Source: Candidatus Pelagibacter sp. TMED196
GTDB taxonomy: Bacteria; Pseudomonadota; Alphaproteobacteria; Pelagibacterales; Pelagibacteraceae
Length of the DNA: 5,805 nucleotides
Direction of reading: 5' to 3'
NCBI GenBank assembly: GCA_002171925.1
Contig: NHIT01000024.1
Location: forward strand, 10,327 to 16,131
In this document: positions 1-5,805 of the stretch, piece after piece
Layout of the letters: every line of letters starts with the position of its first letter
How positions within the stretch are numbered: the first letter of the stretch is position 1
Translations under genes and position numbers: made by a program
The notes under the pieces: generated by a model
The model's input: only the letters and a program-made list of their open reading frames with translations
The model's database searches: none
Told to the model about the DNA's origin: nothing

Positions 1-666
1 CAATTAGGCGGTTCTGATCAGTGGGGGAATATAGTCAATGGTGTAGAACTTATTAGGAGGATTATGCAAAAAAATGCCTTTGGTTTGACCACCCCACTAA
101 TAACTTTATCCTCAGGTATAAAAATGGGTAAAACCGAAAAAGGTGCTGTATGGTTAGATGAAAAAATGTTCACGCCCTACGACTATTGGCAATTTTGGAG
201 AAATACATCAGACGAAGATGTAGAAAAATTTTTAAAATATTTTACAGAGGATGATATTGATAGTTTAACAAAGCAAATTGAAAATGAAAAAGATATTAAT
301 AAATTAAAGATTTTATTAGCAAATAAAGCAACGACTATTCTACACGGATCTAAAGCTGCAAAAGATAGCGCTGAAACTGCCAAAGAAACCTTTGTCATGG
401 GGGGGTTGGGCAAAAATATTCCTGAAAAAAAAATTGAAAAAAAAATTATTTCACAGGGTATAAATATTATAGAATTAATTTTCCTAAATAATTTAGTTCA
501 ATCAAAAAGTGAAGCAAGAAGGATTTTAAAAAATAATGGGGTTAAAATAAATGATATAGTAGTTAATGATGAAAAAAAAATTGTTAATACAGAAGACATT
601 CAAGAAAATAATCTTATTAAATTATCTATCGGAAAGAAAAACCATATTAAAGTTAAAATTATTTAG
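1..666 (+). CDS. tyrS: Tyrosyl-tRNA synthetase, C-terminal part (5' end outside window)
   Basis: This is a class I aminoacyl-tRNA synthetase that charges tRNA-Tyr with tyrosine in the cytoplasm. The reading frame is open from base 1 and ends at TAG (664-666), giving 221 visible residues; the Rossmann-fold N-terminus with the HIGH-type motif lies upstream of the window. Visible residues 3-10 are GGSDQWGN, the conserved tyrosine-pocket segment of TyrRS. The KMSKS loop appears as KMGKT at residues 41-45 (bases 121-135), followed by GAVWL and PYDYWQFWRNT, a form I associate with alphaproteobacterial TyrRS. An anticodon-binding helical region with an HGSKAAKDSAETA segment follows, then an S4 RNA-binding domain at about residues 154-221 (LVQSKSEARRILKNNGVKIN). 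The ATG at base 64 is an internal methionine, not the start, because GGSDQW lies upstream of it in frame. The last 8 bases overlap the convergent AsmA-like gene. The family assignment is very secure. Confidence 0.97.
   Translation, partial: QLGGSDQWGNIVNGVELIRRIMQKNAFGLTTPLITLSSGIKMGKTEKGAVWLDEKMFTPYDYWQFWRNTSDEDVEKFLKYFTEDDIDSLTKQIENEKDINKLKILLANKATTILHGSKAAKDSAETAKETFVMGGLGKNIPEKKIEKKIISQGINIIELIFLNNLVQSKSEARRILKNNGVKINDIVVNDEKKIVNTEDIQENNLIKLSIGKKNHIKVKII
659..666. other. Convergent 3'-end overlap of tyrS and the AsmA-like gene
   Basis: The TAG stop of tyrS (664-666, plus strand) and the TAA stop of the AsmA-like gene (661-659, minus strand) lie inside each other's coding sequence, giving an 8 bp tail-to-tail overlap. 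There is therefore no intergenic space for a terminator between the two convergent units. I see no GC-rich hairpin with a U-tract on either side, so transcripts probably run into the opposite gene before ending. The overlap is seen directly; the transcriptional consequence is inferred. Confidence 0.9.
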
Positions 667-2491
667 CTTCTTTTTTCTTTGCATTTTCTAAAGCCCTTGT
701 AATAAATCGGGGTGTTAATGTTTTAATTGGATTTACAGTAGTTTTAAGGTCATTTGGTAATCCTTTAACTTTGAAACTAATTCCGAATACACCTTCACCG
801 ATTTTCTTGCCAATTAAAATATCCCCAACTAACGGTATTTTTGATATTAAATTATTTAAAGTTTTTGCAGGAACAAGTGTGCCTCTTAGACTTACTAGGC
901 CACTTTTTTTTTCTACATAACCATCGATTAATATGGAAATAGATGGGCCAATCATAAAAATCTCGTCGATTTTCACTAGTGACGAGTTAGTATTATATTT
1001 GGCTGATAAAGTATCAAAGCTAATACCTTCTCCTTTTAAAGTATCAGTTAGACCTTTTAAATCAGCAAGTGATAATATTTTTGCTAAAGCAGGTGCTTCA
1101 TTTAATTTAAAATTGTTAATACTTAAATTGTTTGTTGAAATATCATTACTGAAAGTAGATGTGAAATTTAAATCTCCACCCTCTAGACCTTGAAAAAATT
1201 TGAAATCACTTAACAAAGGAGCTGCTATATCTGAATAAACTTCTAATATTTTTTCGTTAGTATTTGTATTTTTTTTTAAAGAAATATCTAGATGCTCATT
1301 TTCGCCGAAATCACTTTTTGCTGAAATTTTTTCAAAAGAACCTTTGTTTATCTTTCCAACCAAACGAAATTTATTTATTGGGAAACTTGTGCCCTTTAAG
1401 ATATTATTCAAGTCTATTTCTATACTTTTAGATATTTTATTAATAAATGAATTTTTTTTATTATCCTTAGTTAATTCTTTTAAAAGGTTTTTTGCATCAA
1501 ATACCCTGCCTTCAATTAATATATTTTTTTTATTGAGGATAGTAAAATCATTATTTAATTTGCTATCTATATTCGTTTTTATTGAAATTTTATTAAAATT
1601 AATCAAATTAAAATTTTTATCCAAAATTATATCTTTAATATCAAATTTGTTATTTTTGTCTGATATAGATAAATCACTCAGTAAGATTTCTTTTTTTTTA
1701 TTAATAGTTAATTTGGCTTTTACTTTTTGAGAATCAACTTGTGATAAATCGTAATTCATAACAGTTATATTAAGTAAATCTTGTAAATTTTTAACTTCAA
1801 AGTTTATATTGATATTTTGAATATTCTTTTTTTGTACAATGTCAATTTTGCCGTTTAAAAATTCATTTTTTTGATTTTTTTTATTGATTAAATTCCAGCT
1901 CATATCTGCAAAAAGCAGGGATCCTCGTCTATAAGAAAAAGTTGAGATTAGATTTTTGATTTCATATTCTTCAGAAATTTTTATATTAAAAGAATTTAGA
2001 TGTCCGTTAATTATATAATTATCTTTTATTTTGAAATTTTCATCGAATTTTAAATTTAAATTTTCAATTTTAAATTTGCCATTTTGTATTAGTTTTAAGT
2101 TTTCGTTGTTAATATTAATTTTTTTAAATAAATGTTTACTTTGGTTAAAATCTAAATCTTTTGTCGATAATGTAATATCATTAATAACAATCTTTTTTTT
2201 TGTTAAAAATTCTAAGTTAATATTAGTTTTTAGTAAACTTAATGGTATATCTGTTTTTAAATAATTTAAATTTGGATTTATAAATTTAATAAATAAATTT
2301 AGATTTTTTGGATCTAATTTAATTGTTATTTTTTCAAAACTTAAAGATATATTTAAATTTTTTTTTTTTATTTCGGTTTTTATAATTTTATTAAATTTAT
2401 CTGTCTCATGACCAAAAAAAGTAAGGTAGGATATTAATACTAAAATAGTAAATAATAAAAATAATAAAGTAGAAAATATGGTCTTTCTCAT
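659..2491 (-). CDS. AsmA/YhdP-like (DUF3971-type) membrane-anchored envelope protein, compact
   Basis: The 610-residue product begins with a short basic head (MRK) and one hydrophobic segment at about residues 5-27, then a long, beta-rich, Lys/Asn/Ile-rich region. This predicts an inner-membrane anchor with a periplasmic body. The C-terminal 147 residues carry the AsmA-like C-terminal signature: PALAKILSLADLKG from about 467, GEGISFD, LRGTLVPA at 535-542, IPLVGDILIG at 552-561, GEGVFG at 565-570 and VNPIKTLTPRF at 586-596. Known family members (AsmA, YhdP, TamB) form bridge-like periplasmic structures linked to phospholipid movement between membranes and outer-membrane homeostasis; that role here is inferred from the family. 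E. coli YhdP is about 1,270 residues, so this is roughly half-length, with the middle shortened and both ends intact. The ATG at 2491 shares its A with the prfB stop codon. An AGGA at 2505-2502 is a possible Shine-Dalgarno site, 10 bases upstream. One hand-counted line (2221-2280) is 15% GC, against about 35% in sampled mrcA and prfB lines. Confidence 0.82.
   Translation of the reverse strand: MRKTIFSTLLFLLFTILVLISYLTFFGHETDKFNKIIKTEIKKKNLNISLSFEKITIKLDPKNLNLFIKFINPNLNYLKTDIPLSLLKTNINLEFLTKKKIVINDITLSTKDLDFNQSKHLFKKININNENLKLIQNGKFKIENLNLKFDENFKIKDNYIINGHLNSFNIKISEEYEIKNLISTFSYRRGSLLFADMSWNLINKKNQKNEFLNGKIDIVQKKNIQNININFEVKNLQDLLNITVMNYDLSQVDSQKVKAKLTINKKKEILLSDLSISDKNNKFDIKDIILDKNFNLINFNKISIKTNIDSKLNNDFTILNKKNILIEGRVFDAKNLLKELTKDNKKNSFINKISKSIEIDLNNILKGTSFPINKFRLVGKINKGSFEKISAKSDFGENEHLDISLKKNTNTNEKILEVYSDIAAPLLSDFKFFQGLEGGDLNFTSTFSNDISTNNLSINNFKLNEAPALAKILSLADLKGLTDTLKGEGISFDTLSAKYNTNSSLVKIDEIFMIGPSISILIDGYVEKKSGLVSLRGTLVPAKTLNNLISKIPLVGDILIGKKIGEGVFGISFKVKGLPNDLKTTVNPIKTLTPRFITRALENAKKKEAK
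2358..2369 (-). repeat. A12 homopolymer run inside the AsmA-like coding sequence
   Basis: Twelve consecutive T on the plus strand read as A12 in the mRNA sense of the AsmA-like gene, encoding the I-K-K-K-N stretch at residues 41-45, just after the membrane segment. It is the longest homopolymer I found in the window; other runs in this gene reach 8-9. Such tracts are prone to polymerase slippage and also to sequencing error, but the frame is open on both sides as given. Confidence 0.8.
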
Positions 2492-2493
2492 TA
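2489..2493 (-). promoter_or_regulatory. TAATG stop/start overlap, prfB to AsmA-like gene
   Basis: On the minus strand the prfB stop TAA (2493-2491) and the AsmA-like start ATG (2491-2489) share one base. This arrangement normally means translational coupling, with the terminating ribosome restarting on the downstream gene. A purine stretch with AGGA (2505-2502) lies within the end of prfB and could help reinitiation. The overlap is seen directly; coupling is inferred. Confidence 0.8.
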
Positions 2494-3586
2494 ACTCTTT
2501 GTCCTGAAAATTGAACCTTCTATAAATTTATCTATATTCCCATTTAATACCGAGTCTGGATTAGTATCTTCAATGCTGTATCTTAAATCTTTAACTAGTC
2601 TATATGGTTGTAACACATATGATCTAATTTGATATCCCCATCCTATATCTGTTTTTGAATCTAATTCCTTTTTATTTTTATCTTCTCTTTTTTGAATTTC
2701 ATTTTCGTAAAGTCTTGCTTTTAACATTTTAAAACACGTTTCTTTATTTTTATGTTGTGATCTTTCGTTCTGACACTGAACCACAATTTTTGAAGGTAAA
2801 TGGGTTATTCTTACAGCGCTGTCAGTAGTATTGACATGTTGACCTCCTGCACCACTAGATCTATAAGTGTCTATTCTTAAATCCTTTTCATCTATAATAA
2901 TATCAATATCATCGTTTACACACGGATAAACCCAAACACTTGCAAAACTTGTATGACGACGTGCGCCAGAGTCAAATGGTGAAATTCTTACTAGTCTGTG
3001 AACACCAGACTCTTTTTTCATTAATCCGTAAAGATTAGTGCCCACAATCTTTAGCACACAAGACTTAATTCCTGCTTCATCACCTTTATGTTCGCTTATC
3101 ATACTGTACTTGAAGCTTTTTTTATCAAACCACTTAAGATACATCCTTCTAAGCATTTCTGCCCAATCCTGGCTTTCTGTTCCGCCTGCTCCAGCATGAA
3201 TTTCTAAATAAATATCTAGATTATCATCTTCTCCCGATAGAAAACATTTAATTTCGAATTCCCTTATATCAACCAAAATTTTAAGAGTTTTTTCACGACA
3301 ATCTTCTAAAATCAAAGAGTCACTTTCTTCCAATCCTAATTTGTACAATTCTTTTAAATTTTGAATGTCTTTAGAGGCAACATTATAAAAGCTAAAAATA
3401 CTTTCTAGAAAATTTTTTTCCTTAATTACTTTTTTCGATTTAATATTATTCTGCCAGAAATTCTTTTTAAGTATTTCTTCATTTAAACTTGCTATTCTCT
3501 CTTTGACATTATTTCCATCAAAGATACCCCCTTATATTTGAAAGAGATTTTTCAGAAACTTTTATATTTTTTTCAAAATCAGTCAT
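2491..3586 (-). CDS. prfB: Peptide chain release factor 2 (RF2), with programmed +1 frameshift
   Basis: RF2 recognises UGA and UAA stop codons on the ribosome and triggers peptide release. The gene starts at ATG 3586-3584. Frame 0 encodes 22 residues (MTDFEKNIKVSEKSLSNIRG, then Y-L) and meets TGA at 3520-3518. Skipping one base after CTT (3523-3521) continues with GAT at 3519 and runs to TAA at 2493-2491. The assembled protein is 22 + 342 = 364 residues, against 365 for E. coli RF2. The residues after the shift (DGNNVKERIASLNEEI..., FWQNN) form the normal N-terminal helical domain. The stop-codon-reading tripeptide SPF is at residues 202-204 (bases 2982-2974). The catalytic GGQ, in SGAGGQHVNTTDSAVRITHLP-like context, is at 247-249 (2847-2839). 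Both lie close to their E. coli positions (205-207 and 250-252). An in-frame ATG at 3348 would lose the first 79 residues and is not a credible start. No Shine-Dalgarno site is visible before ATG 3586, which overlaps the mrcA stop, so coupled translation is likely. Confidence 0.97.
3517..3532 (-). promoter_or_regulatory. prfB: RF2 programmed +1 ribosomal frameshift site
   Basis: The mRNA-sense sequence is AGG GGG TAT CTT TGA T. It contains an internal Shine-Dalgarno-like AGGGGG (3532-3527), a 3-base spacer TAT (3526-3524), the slippery CTT codon (3523-3521), the in-frame TGA (3520-3518), then T at 3517. Apart from the last base this matches the E. coli prfB site, AGG GGG TAT CTT TGA C. In the known mechanism, low RF2 leaves the ribosome paused at UGA; the SD-like element pairing with 16S rRNA promotes a slip from CUU to UUU and restores the RF2 frame, so RF2 limits its own synthesis. 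The homologous downstream frame confirms that the shift is needed here. Confidence 0.96.
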
Positions 3587-3588
3587 TA
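3584..3588 (-). promoter_or_regulatory. TAATG stop/start overlap, mrcA to prfB
   Basis: The mrcA stop TAA (3588-3586) and the prfB start ATG (3586-3584) share one base. The bases just upstream (GATTCTAT) are not purine-rich, so prfB has no evident Shine-Dalgarno site and probably depends on ribosomes finishing mrcA. The overlap is seen directly; coupling is inferred. Confidence 0.8.
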
Positions 3589-5805
3589 ATAGAATCGAGT
3601 AAATATATCAAATTTATCACGTTTTTTTCTTAAATTTAAATTTTTTAATGTTATATCTGTAAAATTTTCCTCTTTAAATGCTTCTATTATAGACTTAGAA
3701 TTATTAAATCCTGTCATCTTTCCGGTGTCATAATTGATGGGAAAAAAATTAATTGTTTCTGGTACTTTAAAATTTTTAATATCCTCTCTAAAAATTGCTG
3801 TTTCAACAAATTTTTGAAATATTGGTAATGCCGCTTTAGCTCCAGTTTCATATTTTCCAAGTGATTTAGGATTGTCATGGCCAACATATACACCTATGGT
3901 TAAATTTGAAGTTGATCCTATAAACCATGCATCAAAATTATCATTAGTTGTCCCTGTTTTCCCCGCAATGGGCAGGTTAAGTTTTTTTAATTTTTTTCCT
4001 GTGCCTCTCATGACAGCCCCTTCAAGCATGGAGGTAATTTGATAAGCGGTCTCTGGGCTAAGAACTTGTTCACCTTCATTTAATATTTCCGGCATAATAT
4101 CGTCTTGTAGATCAACTTTATCGCAACCCCTACAGTTTCTTTTTTCTGAGTTATATATAGTGTTGCCTCTCCTATCCTGAATCCGATTAATTAAAATTGG
4201 TTTAACTTTTTTTCCTCCATTTATAAAAATGCAATAAGCATTTGTTAAATTTAAAAGAGTAGTTTCATTAGATCCAAGAGAAACAGATAAAAGCTCAGGA
4301 ACTTTGTCGTAAATCCCAAGATCCTTTGAAACTTTAGAAATTTTATCAAAACCAACTGTTTGGGCAATCCTTACGGTCATTAAATTTCTAGATTTTTCTA
4401 TACCTTTTCTTAATGTAGATGGTCCATAAAATTTCTTACCGTAATTTTCAGGTTTCCATTTTTTCAAACCCTCTCCTTGTTTGCTAACAAAAGGGGCGTC
4501 TAAAACAACTGAATTTGGTAAGTAACCATTTTCTAGCGCAGCAGAATAAACTACCGGTTTAAATGCAGAACCTGGTTGTCTTTTTGCTTGTGTTGCTCTA
4601 TTAAATTCACTCGATACAAAACTGTAACCTCCAACTAACGCCTTAACTTTTCCGTCATAAGGGTTCATTACAACTATACTTCCATTAACTAGTGGTAGTT
4701 GTTTTAAAACCCAATTACCATCAATTTTTTTTACAAAAATAATATCTCCTATATTAAAAAGTTCCTTAAAATTTTTTTTCTTAGTCCACTTTAAATTTTT
4801 GAAAAAAATTTTATCAGTCTTGTCTTCACTAATAAATTTGATTTCTGAGACAAATTGCTCAACATTAACAACCTCTACTATTTCCCAGTTCAAAGTTTCA
4901 TCGATTTCTAATAAATTTAATTTTTTCTTCCAATTAATATTTTTTTTTGTGTTTACTATTGGACCTCTCCATCCTCTGCGTTTATCATATGCTTCAATTC
5001 CATATCTTAAAGAATTTAATGCAGCAATTTGATATTTTCCATTAAGAGGTGATGTGATTGACAAACCTTCAGAATATAGTTTTTTAAAACCATAATCAGT
5101 TTTAACAATTCTTCTTATTTCCTCCGTATATGACCTTGCCTCTTTAATTAATGATATTTTTCTCTTTTTTAAAATTACATCTTTTTTTTCAAAATCTTTA
5201 AGTTGCTTGCTAGAAATATATCCATTTTCCATTAAATTTTTTAAAACTAAATTCCTTCTGATTTTGGCAAGTGGCTTTGACTTGTAAGGGTTATATTTGC
5301 TTGGAGCTTTTGGCAATGCTGCTAATAGTGCGGCTTCATTATAATTTAGTTCTTTAACAGATTTGTTAAAATATTGTAAACTGGCAGAAGCTACTCCATA
5401 TGTTCCTTGTCCCAAATAGATTTCATTTAAATATAATTCAAGAATTCTTTTTTTTGTATATGCTTTCTCAATTCTAAAAGCTAAAATGGCTTCTTTAATT
5501 TTTCTCTTTAAAGATACCTCATTTGTAAGTAAGAAGTTTTTAGCAACCTGTTGTGTAATCGTAGAGGCTCCTTCTAATCTTTTATTTGTAATTACATTGC
5601 TAATATTTCTTATAATTGCTCTTGTTACGCCCCTTGCATCTATACCTGGATGGTCGAAGAAGTTTTTATCTTCGGCAGATAAAAAAGAAAAAATTACTTT
5701 ATCGGGTATAGATTCGTAAGGTATGAAAAGTCTTTTTTCTATGGCATACTCCGCAATTAGATTGCCATTATCATCATAAACTCTACTTAAAACTGACGGT
5801 TCATA
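3586..5805 (-). CDS. mrcA: Penicillin-binding protein 1A, bifunctional (N-terminus outside window)
   Basis: This is a class A PBP that polymerises lipid II glycan chains and crosslinks the stem peptides in the periplasm. The frame is open from the right edge (YEPSVLSRVYDDNG...) to TAA at 3588-3586, giving 739 visible residues. The missing part should be the short cytoplasmic tail, membrane anchor and a few linker residues. The GT51 transglycosylase domain covers about residues 25-200: the catalytic Glu is E45 in AEDKNFFDHPG (codon 5673-5671), with GASTITQQ at 79-86 and RILELYLNEIYLGQGTYG near 120-136. An OB-like insert typical of PBP1A spans about 277-364. The transpeptidase domain has the catalytic Ser413 in SAFK (4569-4567), SRN at 472-474 and KTGT at 616-619 (K codon 3960-3958). 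The tail INYDTGKMTG...IIEAFKEEN resembles alphaproteobacterial PBP1A. A TTG at 5415 could be taken as a start, but it lies inside the GT51 domain. First visible gene of the mrcA-prfB-AsmA-like operon; any promoter lies outside the window. Confidence 0.97.
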   Translation of the reverse strand, partial: YEPSVLSRVYDDNGNLIAEYAIEKRLFIPYESIPDKVIFSFLSAEDKNFFDHPGIDARGVTRAIIRNISNVITNKRLEGASTITQQVAKNFLLTNEVSLKRKIKEAILAFRIEKAYTKKRILELYLNEIYLGQGTYGVASASLQYFNKSVKELNYNEAALLAALPKAPSKYNPYKSKPLAKIRRNLVLKNLMENGYISSKQLKDFEKKDVILKKRKISLIKEARSYTEEIRRIVKTDYGFKKLYSEGLSITSPLNGKYQIAALNSLRYGIEAYDKRRGWRGPIVNTKKNINWKKKLNLLEIDETLNWEIVEVVNVEQFVSEIKFISEDKTDKIFFKNLKWTKKKNFKELFNIGDIIFVKKIDGNWVLKQLPLVNGSIVVMNPYDGKVKALVGGYSFVSSEFNRATQAKRQPGSAFKPVVYSAALENGYLPNSVVLDAPFVSKQGEGLKKWKPENYGKKFYGPSTLRKGIEKSRNLMTVRIAQTVGFDKISKVSKDLGIYDKVPELLSVSLGSNETTLLNLTNAYCIFINGGKKVKPILINRIQDRRGNTIYNSEKRNCRGCDKVDLQDDIMPEILNEGEQVLSPETAYQITSMLEGAVMRGTGKKLKKLNLPIAGKTGTTNDNFDAWFIGSTSNLTIGVYVGHDNPKSLGKYETGAKAALPIFQKFVETAIFREDIKNFKVPETINFFPINYDTGKMTGFNNSKSIIEAFKEENFTDITLKNLNLRKKRDKFDIFTRFY

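Noticed and set aside
64..666. tyrS starting at the ATG at 64
   Set aside because: The 21 codons before it encode GGSDQWGN and neighbouring conserved TyrRS residues, so the gene starts outside the window.
633..680. Inverted repeat AAAGAAAAA (633-641) / TTTTTCTTT (672-680) as a bidirectional terminator
   Set aside because: It is nine pairs with only one G-C pair and a 30-base loop, so it would be very weak. Purine/pyrimidine-rich lysine codons on both strands in AT-rich DNA explain it by chance.
933..1730. Plus-strand open frames at 933-1193 and 1344-1730 (and 2031-2264) opposite the AsmA-like gene
   Set aside because: They are antisense to a gene with recognisable family signatures, and their products are hydrophobic low-complexity translations of T-rich strand with no family resemblance.
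659..2491. AsmA-like gene as horizontally acquired because of its lower GC
   Set aside because: The overlap with prfB and the general Lys/Asn/Ile bias fit a fast-evolving native gene under AT pressure; transfer normally does not create exact one-base operon overlaps.
2491..3348. prfB starting at the ATG at 3348 (285 residues)
   Set aside because: It lacks the N-terminal helical domain, and upstream sequence in the same frame is clearly RF2-like up to the frameshift site, where a 22-codon leader in another frame starts at 3586.
3586..5415. mrcA starting at the TTG at 5415
   Set aside because: The frame is open to the window edge and the upstream 130 residues contain the GT51 catalytic motif AEDKNFFDHPG and GASTITQQ.
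4799..5719. Plus-strand open frames at 4799-5032 and 5486-5719 opposite mrcA, and a minus-strand frame at 183-413 opposite tyrS
   Set aside because: Each lies fully within a confidently identified gene on the other strand and shows no independent motif.

Overview
The window is AT-rich bacterial DNA made almost entirely of tightly packed housekeeping genes. The protein signatures are alphaproteobacterial: the TyrRS has a KMGKT form of the KMSKS loop followed by GAVWL and PYDYWQFWRNT, the PBP1A is of the alpha type, and an mrcA-prfB pair is present. Low GC, Lys/Asn/Ile-rich proteins and zero intergenic space suggest a streamlined lineage such as SAR11/Pelagibacterales or a similar AT-rich alphaproteobacterium. 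That placement is inference from composition and gene content, not a database match.

Layout: (1) 1-666, plus strand: the C-terminal 221 residues of tyrosyl-tRNA synthetase (tyrS), cut by the left edge. (2) 659-2491, minus strand: a 610-residue membrane-anchored AsmA/YhdP-like (DUF3971-type) protein whose 3' end overlaps the end of tyrS by 8 bp. (3) 2491-3586, minus strand: peptide chain release factor 2 (prfB), encoded in two frames joined by a programmed +1 frameshift at an in-frame TGA at 3520-3518. Conventional ORF calling would start this gene far too late, at 3348. (4) 3586-5805, minus strand: penicillin-binding protein 1A (mrcA/ponA), missing only its N-terminus beyond the right edge.

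The three minus-strand genes run mrcA -> prfB -> AsmA-like. Each junction is a TAATG in which the last base of the stop codon is the first base of the next ATG, so they look like one translationally coupled operon. Together the operon holds a peptidoglycan polymerase/crosslinker, a translation termination factor and a probable envelope lipid-transport or outer-membrane homeostasis protein. tyrS converges on the operon from the other side.

I found no RNA gene, mobile element, CRISPR array or clear rho-independent terminator. There is no stretch without a gene. I see no undescribed multi-gene system here. The best signals are the RF2 recoding site (a known autoregulatory device, intact here but with TGAT rather than TGAC context), the unbroken TAATG chain, and the unusually short YhdP-like protein.
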